This document shows positions 57,372-64,000 of a stretch of 64,000 nucleotides of DNA, one piece after another; the stretch's first letter is position 1; each line of letters begins with the position of its first letter. The notes beneath the pieces were generated by a model, which saw only the letters and a program-made list of their open reading frames with translations, had not been told where the DNA came from and did no database searches. Source of the stretch: Mesoplasma chauliocola (GTDB lineage: Bacteria > Bacillota_I > Bacilli_A > Mycoplasmatales > Mycoplasmataceae). Position numbers and translations under genes: made by a program. The stretch is taken from contig NZ_CP023173.1 of assembly GCF_002290085.1 (NCBI RefSeq), positions 770,501 to 834,500 on the forward strand, read 5' to 3'.

Positions 57372-57607
57372 ATTTGTTCCCCTTTAATTTTAATTGATTT
57401 GTTTATCTTAATAACAAATTAACTTTATATTTTTTCTCTTCTTTACTTATAGTCTCATAATAGGTCATGAGGCAGAAACACTAATCCTTTATATTAGTTT
57501 GTATAAGTTGATTTAATTATTAAGGAAAATACTTTTATGTAGAAGATGTTTTAAATTAATGAAATTTAAATAATTCAATCTAATACAATACAATTTTATA
57601 ACATTTT
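57372..57607 (-). promoter_or_regulatory. Leader region between deoD and the lipoprotein gene
   Basis: 236 nt without a gene. It contains the riboswitch at 57443-57510. Between 57510 and 57607 it is A/T-rich with several weak -10-like boxes and no clear promoter. After the aptamer, ATTTGTT (minus) and AACAAAT could form a weak hairpin ahead of GGGGAACAAAT, which includes the lipoprotein ribosome-binding site. Confidence 0.4.
57443..57510 (-). ncRNA. Purine-type riboswitch in the lipoprotein leader
   Basis: On the minus strand the paired parts are P1 ACTTATA/TATAAGT (57502-57508 with 57445-57451), P2 ACTAAT/ATTAGT around loop ATAAAGG, and P3 CTCAT/ATGAG around loop GACCTATT. The loops can form the two G-C loop-loop pairs of purine riboswitches (GG in L2, CC in L3). 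J2/3 reads TGTTTCTGCC, close to TTTCTACC, and J3/1 GACTAT keeps C74, the guanine-type specificity base. J1/2 departs from consensus. Followed by the lipoprotein ATG about 70 nt later. Fold assigned by eye. Confidence 0.75.
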
Positions 57608-58312
57608 TTAAAGTTTTATTGCTGTTTCAAGAGCCAATTCAACCATTTTCATAAAATTATTTTGTCTCTCTTCGGCAGTTGTTTCTTCTTTTGTTACTAA
57701 ATTATCTGAAATTGTCAATAAACAGGCTGCCTGTTTATTAGCTTTGATAGCATTTGCAAAAAGCGCGAATGATTCCATTTCAACAGCATCTAGATTATTT
57801 TTTTCTGCAAAACTAAAAACATTTTCATGTCTATAAAAAACATCAGACGAATGAATTCTTCCACTTAATGTTTGTATATCAAACTCGGTTGCTGTTTTTT
57901 CAATTAAATTAAACAATTTATCACTTGAGCCTATTATTCTATTATCAATGTTTGCTGCTATTTTAGCATAATCACTATCTCCATAAGCTTCCTTAACATT
58001 GTAAATATCATATAAATTAATTTTTTCTTTGTAGCTTCCTGCTGAACCAATTCTTATTATATTTTCAACATCATAAAAATTAAATAACTCATAAGAGTAA
58101 ATTCCTATACTTGGGCATCCCATACCACTACCCGCAATTGTTACTTCCTTACCTTTGTATGTTCCCGTAAAGATAAGCATGTTTCTTACTTCATTAACAA
58201 GTTTTACATCTTTCAAAAATGTTTCAGCTATTTTTTTTGCTCTTAAAGGGTCACCTGGCATAAGAACTGTTTTAGCAATTTCCCCTTTTTTTGCATTAAT
58301 GTGTGGTGTCAT
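57608..58312 (-). CDS. deoD: Purine nucleoside phosphorylase DeoD
   Basis: Phosphorolysis of purine (deoxy)nucleosides to base and (deoxy)ribose 1-phosphate. 234 residues, hexameric trimeric-type DeoD length. MTPHINAKKGEIAKTVLMPG is the family opening. Phosphate and ribose sites: GDPLRAKKIA, IIRIGSAGSY, DAVEMESFALFANA (MEM-like) and LLTISDNLVTKEETTAEER. It follows nupQ by 19 nt and processes the nucleosides that the transporter brings in. It lies upstream of the lipoprotein gene. Confidence 0.96.
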   Translation of the reverse strand: MTPHINAKKGEIAKTVLMPGDPLRAKKIAETFLKDVKLVNEVRNMLIFTGTYKGKEVTIAGSGMGCPSIGIYSYELFNFYDVENIIRIGSAGSYKEKINLYDIYNVKEAYGDSDYAKIAANIDNRIIGSSDKLFNLIEKTATEFDIQTLSGRIHSSDVFYRHENVFSFAEKNNLDAVEMESFALFANAIKANKQAACLLTISDNLVTKEETTAEERQNNFMKMVELALETAIKL

Positions 58313-58331
58313 ATATTATTCCTCTTTTTTT

Positions 58332-59243
58332 CTATCTTAAAGTTTTATCGAATGCTATTCCTGATGCTTGTGGTGGTGAAGATCATTTAGATGCAATAAT
58401 CATTACAAAAATTGACATCATAAACGGCATTGCTTTTGTTAAAGGTCTAAATTGTGAGCCTATGTCTAATCCCGTTCCAATAGCAAACATTATTGAAAAT
58501 ATTGCTGAGAAAAAGACAATTAAACTAACTCTTCATTGCCCAATTATCATAATGGCTAATGAAATAAAACCTAAACCCTGTACTGAACCATCAAAATTTT
58601 GTAATGTTTGTGTAATAACAAATATTGCCCCGGCAAGACCTGCAATTGCACCAGAAATTGTTATACATATAAATCTATATCTATTTACTTTAATTCCTGC
58701 TGCATCCAACGCATTTGGATTTTCACCAGCAGAAATATGTCTAGTTCCTGTTTTAGTAAAAGTAAAATATAGTCCAATAAATAAACTAAAGCAAAATGCT
58801 ATTAGCATATAAGCACTTAAAAATGAAAAACCATTCATAACCTCCGGAGATATTTGGGCATTTATTGTGCTTCCATTTGATACAGCTTTTATATTAACTA
58901 CAAATAATCCTATTCCTTGAGCTAATAAGTTTATTACTGTCCCTGATATTACTTGATCTGTTTTTAGTTTCAAACTCATAAAAGAGTGTAGCAATGAGAA
59001 TAAAGCTCCACCAAACATAGCAATTATAAATGCAATTGTTATTATTGTTACTTTAATTGAAACAACATCAACCCCTGCATCTTTAATAAAATAAATACTT
59101 AATGTGTAAAATAGTGCACCAATTGTCATAAATCCTTCAATTCCTAAGTTTACAACTCCCGACCTTTCAGTGAACATGCCAGCAATTGCGGCTAAAGTAA
59201 ATATGGCAAAGAAGGCTAAAAATAATTTAAATATTGTTTCCAT
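58332..59243 (-). CDS. nupQ: Nucleoside ABC transporter permease NupQ
   Basis: 303 residues, BPD_transp_2 family. TERSGVVNLGIEGFMTIGAL is the typical opening after the first helix, TGTRHISAGENPNALDAAGI and ISGAIAGLAGAIF lie in the centre, and FISLAIMIIGQW marks the EAA-like end. About eight to ten helices. It overlaps the end of nupP by 17 nt. Part of the nupO-nupP-nupQ-deoD unit. Confidence 0.92.
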
Positions 59244-61029
59244 ACTTACTTAAAACCTCCATTTGTTTTTTAATTAATTCAACTTTTAAAATTTCTAAAT
59301 TATGCTTATAATTTTCTTTGTCTGATTTCAAGTTATTCTTCTTATTTTTAAAGTCATTTTTTACTTCTTTTAAATATTTTTTTGCATTTTTTTTATTTTC
59401 TTTATATATTTTATATATTTCTTTTACATCTTTATCATGATTTTCAACTACGCTTAGTATCTCATTTTTCAGTGTTAAAACTTTAGTCTCATCATGATTA
59501 TTTGCTTCAATGTCAAAAATATATGCTTCTTTTTCAGCAATTTTATCTAAAGCTAAGTAGGTTATTCTGTTATAACTTGTTATATATTTTTTTCTTAAAC
59601 CCAATTTTGTTTTGTCAAAATAATTTAAAGCAAATTTTGTATTTAAGTTATTTATTTTTAATTTGTTGTCTTTTATATTATTTTTAATTTTGGAAATTTT
59701 AAATTTCTTTAGATCTTTATAGTTTAATTTTAATTCCTTAATTTCCATTTTTAGATTTAACTTATTGTCCTTAGAATTTTTTAAATCTTTTTTAAAAACT
59801 GAAATTTGCTCTTTTATTTTTTTCAATTCTTGATTTTTATAAATATTTATTATATTAATTCTTTCTGTCCATATGTCATTTTTTAACGACCTAATTTTAT
59901 TACTAAATATTGGATCTTTAATTTTGTAAATAAAGTTTTTTATATATTTTGTTCCATCAAATTTTATAAATAAAGTGTACATAGTTGAGAAAAGTATAAT
60001 TATTCCAAATAATAAGTCTGCAGTCTCTTTTGGAAGACCCATATATTGAGGATTTGATTGAGCTAGTTCTATCCCATCTCTAAGTAGTGTTCAAAGAATT
60101 GCAATTGGTATAATTCCAATAAAATTATTGAACGCTACTAAAGCAACCGGAATTCCTTCAAAACCAATTAAAGGTAGTATATCATTTGACAATCCTATGC
60201 TTCCCTCAATACCAAAATAATAAAAGAAGCCTGCTGCAGAAATTAAAATACCTTGAATTGCAGTTACAGCAATTATTATTTTTTTGCTATTTATACCTGC
60301 ATATTTTGCAACGCTTTCTTGGTTTCCCACAATTTTATATTTATATCCTATTGTTGTTTTTTCTGTTATTATGAAAACTGAAATTATAGATATTATTGCA
60401 AATGAAATAGCAAATATTCACATATAATCACCAAACAATTTTGGAAGCGGAGGTGACATTGTTACTGATCCACCAAAACTTCCTATTGCATAAAATTTTA
60501 ACAAATATCAAAAAATTCAGTTAATTATTATTGACGTTGCGACTTCATGAATATTAAACATTATTTTTAGGATACCAGTTAAAGATGAAACAAATGCTCC
60601 AAAAATAATAAACATAATAAATATTAATAGAACAGTTCCATTACTTGCATTTTGAAAGCCCGTTCCCATGGTTGAAGATAGGAAAATGTAAGATATAAGC
60701 AATCCAGCAATTGCTTGACCACTTCCACCCATGTTAAAAAGTTTTACTTTGAATCCTAAAGCTAATCCCAAACCTAGTAATAGAAATACAGAGAGTTGAA
60801 TTAATGTGTTTCCTGTCGTGTCAGAATCGAAGATTGGGCTAAATAAACTGTAAAAGATAAACCCTATCCCATCCATACCTAGCATATACAGAAAGATAAT
60901 ACCAACTATTAAACCTACAGCAATAGATATTGACGATGCTTTAACATAAGACATCTTGGTTTTAAAAGTTGTTGATCTAACATAGGCAACTTGCTTTGTC
61001 TTGAATTTTCAAATTGAAACTTTATTCAT
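59227..61029 (-). CDS. nupP: Nucleoside ABC transporter permease NupP with a 240-residue helical tail
   Basis: 600 residues. Residues 1-355 are a complete BPD_transp_2 permease (LALGFKVKLFNMGGSGQAIA, NIHEVATSIIINW, YKIVGNQESVAKYAGINSKK, GFEGIPVALVAFNN, PQYMGLPKETADLLFGIIIL). After the last helix (IIILFSTMYTLFIKF) the same frame runs on for about 245 residues of lysine/asparagine/glutamate-rich helical sequence (for example QELKKIKEQISVFKKDLKNS) without further membrane segments. Usual NupP homologues end near residue 350-370. The gene overlaps nupQ by 17 nt and the ATPase gene by 8 nt, so there is no room for a separate tail gene and no frameshift. Confidence 0.92.
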
Positions 61030-62566
61030 TTGTTATCCCTCCCGCTGAAACCATCATTTTTCCTACGATTTCTCTTGTTGCTTCTTTTCCTGATACTTCT
61101 CCAACTTTACTTCCTGAATTTAAAACCACTATTCTATCTGATAGAGATAAAATTTCAGATAACTCATATGAAATTAAAATTATTGTTTTTCCTTCATCTC
61201 TTGCTTTTAAAATTTCAGCATGAATAAATTCAATTGAACCAATATCCAATCCTCTTGTCGGTTGGAAAATAATAATGAAATCATTTTCTCTTGACAATTC
61301 TCTACCTACAATCATCTTTTGTTGATTACCACCAGATAACTGTCTTGCAATAGCAAATCCTGAGTCTGCATTTCTAACATCAAATTTACTAATAACCGCT
61401 TGAGCATTAGTTTGTAATTTTTCTTGGTTAATAATTCCGTGTTTGCTATATTTCTTACTTGAAATATCTTGCAACGCGACATTTGTAATTAAATTTGCAT
61501 CTAAAACTAAACCATATTTGTGTCTATCTTCAGGTATATAGCCCATCTTATATTTGTTATATCTTTTATTTACAGATTCATTTGTTATATCTACGCGATT
61601 AATAGTGATTTTTCCGCTTTCAACTTTAACCATTCCTGTTATTGCTTCAGCTAATTCAATTTGGCCATTGCCTTCAACACCAGCAATACCTACAATTTCA
61701 CCTGGTTTAACTTCTAAAGAAAAATCCTTTAATCCCATTACTTTGTGATTACTGTGTTTTTTAACGTTAATATTTTCAATAATTAAAGTTGCATCATTTG
61801 TATTTTTCTTATATTTATTTTTAACTTCAACAAGTTTTCTTCCAACCATTGCTTCAGCTAATTCTTCAATTGAAGTTTTTTTAACATCATATGTACCAAT
61901 ATATTGGCCTCTTCTAATTACTGTAGCTCTGTCTGCAACAGCTTTTATTTCAGCCATTTTATGAGTGATTAAAATAATTGTTTTCCCCATGGCTTGCAAT
62001 TCTTTTAAAACCTTTAACAAACCATCAATTTCACTTGGAGTTAAAACAGCTGTTGGTTCGTCAAAAACCATAATTTCCGCTTTTCTATAAAGAATTTTTA
62101 AAATTTCAACTCTTTGCTTCATACCAACAGAAATATTTTTTACTTTTGCATTTAAATCAACTTCAAGATTATATTCTTTCATTAATTTAGTTAAATCTTC
62201 AATAATTTTTTTCTTATTTATAATTTGCTTAAACTTTGTATCTTCAGCACCTAAAACAATATTTTTTCACACAGGGAATATATCAACTAGCTTAAAATGT
62301 TGATGAACCATTCCAATACCCAATCTTGTTGCTTTAACAGGTGTTGTTATTATTTCTTCTTTACCATTGATTTTAATGGTTCCCTCTGTAGGTTCATAAA
62401 TACCAAAGAGAATCGACATTAACGTAGACTTACCTGCACCATTTTCGCCCATTAAAGCATGTATTTCACCTTTACGCACTTCAAGATTAATATCTTTATT
62501 AGCAACTATTGTTTTATTAAAAATCATTGAGATGTTATTCATCTCTACAGCATTTATTTTTTTCAT
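61022..62566 (-). CDS. nupO: Nucleoside ABC transporter ATP-binding protein NupO (two ATPase domains)
   Basis: 514 residues with two ABC cassettes in one chain, as in sugar/nucleoside CUT2 importers. Domain 1 has MGENGAGKSTLMSILFG, ISVGMKQRVEILK and IMVFDEPTAVLTPSE. Domain 2 has GVEGNGQIELAEAITG, a degenerate Walker A, RQLSGGNQQKMIVGREL and IIIFQPTRGLDIGS, where the Walker B glutamate is replaced by Gln. This asymmetry is normal for the family. First gene of the operon, about 230 nt downstream of a purine-type riboswitch. Confidence 0.95.
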
Positions 62567-62766
62567 TTTACTCCTTTATCAATCTTTGAAATTAATCTTT
62601 CAATTTTGAATTCGAAAGTTAATTTAATATAACTTTTTAAGTTTTTTATATATTGTTTAACAAAGCAAATGAGTGAAAAAGATGACGTTATCTTTTTTAT
62701 TATTAAATTTTTATTGACCGAAAATGATAAGAATATTTTCATCGTAAGATCTCCATTTCAATATTT

Positions 62767-62801
62767 AAAAAGGGTCTTTTTGTATAAAAAAACAAAAAAC
62801 C
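62767..62801 (-). terminator. Expression-platform hairpin after the nup riboswitch
   Basis: On the minus strand GGTTTTTTG, a U-rich loop, then CAAAAAGACC with one wobble and one bulge, followed by CTTTTTAAAT. It starts right at the 3' strand of P1. It is consistent with an intrinsic terminator under riboswitch control. Confidence 0.55.
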
Positions 62802-62864
62802 ACACATGTAAGTCTCTGAATAGGTTCAGAGGCAGGTCACCAACCCATTATGTTGGCATGTATA
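62801..62864 (-). ncRNA. Purine/2'-deoxyguanosine-type riboswitch of the nup operon
   Basis: On the minus strand P1 ACATG/CATGT extended by wobble pairs (62857-62864 with 62801-62808), P2 CCAAC/GTTGG around loop ATAATGG, P3 CTCTGA/TCAGAG around loop ACCTAT, J2/3 TGACCTGC and J3/1 ACTTA. L2 ATAATGG, L3 ACCTAT and the J2/3 string TGACC.GCC match, as I recall it, the 2'-deoxyguanosine riboswitch of Mesoplasma florum, but the position equivalent to U51 is U here rather than C. C74 is kept. Ligand guanine or deoxyguanosine. Fold by eye. Confidence 0.75.
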
Positions 62865-63007
62865 TGTTTTTTATAAATTGTTCACTTTTATTATATAAAA
62901 AAAATGATCACTTTATAAAAATTTCTAAAAACTAAAATATTTTTGGAAATTTTTCAAGAAACATTTAATTCTCTTGAATTAATAATATAATACTATAATT
63001 TAAAAAA

Positions 63008-63027
63008 AATTACCATTAAAGGTAATT
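63008..63027 (-). terminator. Terminator of the membrane-anchored HU gene
   Basis: AATTACC (63008-63014), loop ATTAAA, GGTAATT (63021-63027). On the minus strand it is followed by TTTTTTTTAA. It lies 9 nt past the stop. Confidence 0.8.
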
Positions 63028-63036
63028 CATTAATAT

Positions 63037-64000
63037 TTATTTTTTAACTTCTTTTTTTACTCTTTTTAAGCCTGTTCATTTTGTTTTTGTCATTAATTCT
63101 TTTAAATGTTTATTTGCCTTAAATTTAACTGAATTTGAAGCAGGTATTGTAATTATTTCTCCAGTTGATGGATTTTTACCTTGTTTTTGTTCCTTATGAA
63201 TTTTTTCAAGTTTACCAAAGTTTGAAATCATTATTTCTTCATTTTTAAATAATGTTTCTGACATAATTTCAAATGCTGAGTCCACAATTTTTTTAACTGC
63301 TTTTTTACTTAAGTCAGAATGTTTTTCCTCTAACTTAACTAATAAATCTTTTTTAGAAACTTGTTCATAGTGCTTTTTAATAACATATTTAGATTCAGTT
63401 TTTGAAATACCAACTAGCGCCGCTTTAGTTTCAACTACTTTAACTTCTTCAACTTTTTTAGCTTCAACATTAGTTTCTTTTTTTACAGCTGGTTTTTTAG
63501 TTCCTGAAGTTTTTTTAGCTACTGGTTTTGATTCAGTTTTTTTAGCTTCAACATTAGTTTCTTTTTTTACAGCTGGTTTTTTAGTTCCTGAAGTTTTTTT
63601 AGCTACTGGTTTTGATTCAGTTGTTGGCTTTGATTCAGTTTTTTTAGCTTCAATATTAGTTTCTTTTTTTACAGCTGGTTTTTTAATTGCTGAAGTTTTT
63701 TTATTTTTAACAATAAGTTCTTCTTCAAGTTTTTCTTCTAATTCAACAGCTTCTTGTTTAATTTCTTGTTCAGTTGCTTGTTTAACTTCAACTGGTGCTG
63801 TTGTTGAACCTTTTTCTGAAAGAATTTTATTAATTTTATTTTCATTTACTCAACTTAAAATTATTCAAATTACTAAGAAAATAATTCCTACCAATCCAAT
63901 TCAGTTGATTAACAAGTCTCAAAATATAGGTAATAAGAATGTATTGTACTCTCCTCCTGTTACACCTATTAATTTAAATTGTGCAAATGATTTGAAGCCC
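63037..64000 (-). CDS. Membrane-anchored protein with a C-terminal HU DNA-binding domain, 5' end outside the window
   Basis: 320 residues are visible. They begin in a region FAQFKLIGVTGGEYNTFLLP, followed by a membrane helix (WIGLVGIIFLVIWIILSWV, about 35-53). A linker of about 150 residues follows, first acidic (EEKLEEELI), then three Lys/Ala/Pro-rich repeats (TSGTKKPAVKKETNVEAKK type). Residues about 230-318 are a full HU/IHF domain: VSKKDLLVKLEEKHSDLSKK, VDSAFEIMSETLFKNEEIMI, FGKLEKIHKEQKQGKNPSTG, EIITIPASNSVKFKANKHLK. The frame is open throughout with TGA as Trp, so this is one protein and not HU next to something else. A GTG at the HU domain would be an internal start for free HU. Confidence 0.85.
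63455..63700 (-). repeat. In-frame tandem repeats in the HU-protein linker
   Basis: Three copies of an about 84-bp unit (period 84 bp from 63461 to 63545, then 102 bp to 63647; the longer one has an extra 18 bp coding TESKPT-like sequence). Each unit codes KKTSxxKKPAVKKETNxEAKK. The near identity of the first two copies at DNA level suggests recent duplication. Confidence 0.85.

Larger units (their letters stand above)
62567..63036 (-). promoter_or_regulatory. Leader and gap upstream of nupO
   Basis: 470 nt without a protein gene. It holds the riboswitch (62801-62864), its downstream hairpin (62767-62801), another perfect 8-bp hairpin (AAAAAGAT/ATCTTTTT, 62676-62697) whose T-run is on the plus strand, and the HU-gene terminator at 63008-63027. 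A TATAAT lies on the minus strand at about 62893-62898, followed by the aptamer, but its -35 box is weak. Confidence 0.5.

Noticed and set aside
62676-62697. Plus-strand terminator in the nup leader
   Set aside because: The stem is perfect and T-rich on the plus strand, but no plus-strand gene ends nearby. I kept it only as part of the leader description.
63455-63700. Regularly spaced repeats that could suggest a CRISPR array
   Set aside because: The repeats are contiguous, have no spacers, and code in-frame Lys/Pro-rich protein repeats.

Overview
The window is low-GC DNA from a mollicute. TGA must be read as tryptophan (translation table 4) to keep glpK, tuf, fusA, rpsG, topA, gltX and most other genes open, and all coordinates below use that code. 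Sugar and nucleoside uptake (two PTS permeases, a NupNOPQ-type ABC system), GlpK/GlpO, no visible cell-wall genes, and two purine-type riboswitches of the variant kind known from Mesoplasma florum point to the Entomoplasmataceae, most likely a Mesoplasma or close relative. That assignment is inference. No rRNA, tRNA or CRISPR array is visible.

Layout. 1-2.6 kb (+): end of glpO, then glpK and a strong terminator. 2.7-3.9 kb: a decayed IS3-family transposase. 3.9-12.0 kb (-): a catabolic locus with an RpiR regulator, a fused PTS IIA-IIB-IIC permease, a Cys-type sulfatase, its formylglycine-generating enzyme, a TauE/SafE exporter and a 6-phospho-beta-glucosidase. 12.2-13.2 kb: a pseudogene joining a IIA-domain fragment to a ROK sugar-kinase fragment. 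13.3-17.8 kb (-): tuf and the rpsL-rpsG-fusA operon. 17.8-30.2 kb (-): cardiolipin synthase, several unknown proteins, a TsaC-like protein, prmC, prfA, tdk, a DHH phosphoesterase, an ABC-ATPase-like protein without a P-loop, and rpmE. 30.3-32.9 kb (-): fba and an ABC-2 exporter. 33-37.8 kb: an acetyltransferase (+), then manA, a fructose-type PTS and a second rpiR (-). 37.8-45.8 kb (-): pyrG, rpoE, an HD hydrolase, gltX, a cystine-type symporter and an FAD disulfide reductase/NADH oxidase. 45.9-48.6 kb (+): topA and a beta-lactamase-fold hydrolase. 48.6-62.6 kb (-): ogt, a uracil permease behind a leader-peptide attenuator, a YgjP-like peptidase, ychF, rsmG, pgsA, an amino-acid permease, and the nucleoside system (nupO-nupP-nupQ-deoD and the lipoprotein). 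63.0-64.0 kb (-): an HU domain at the end of a membrane-anchored protein, cut by the window edge.

How it fits together. The 3.9-12 kb locus reads as a pathway for a sulfated sugar: PTS uptake with phosphorylation, cytosolic desulfation, export of the released sulfur oxyanion, and hydrolysis by a phospho-glycosidase. Nucleosides are bound by the lipoprotein, imported by NupOPQ and phosphorolysed by DeoD, with purine-type riboswitches in front of both transcription units. Uracil uptake appears to be controlled by a 23-codon leader with a U-run just before a terminator. Three unrelated transporters carry long charged helical C-terminal tails.
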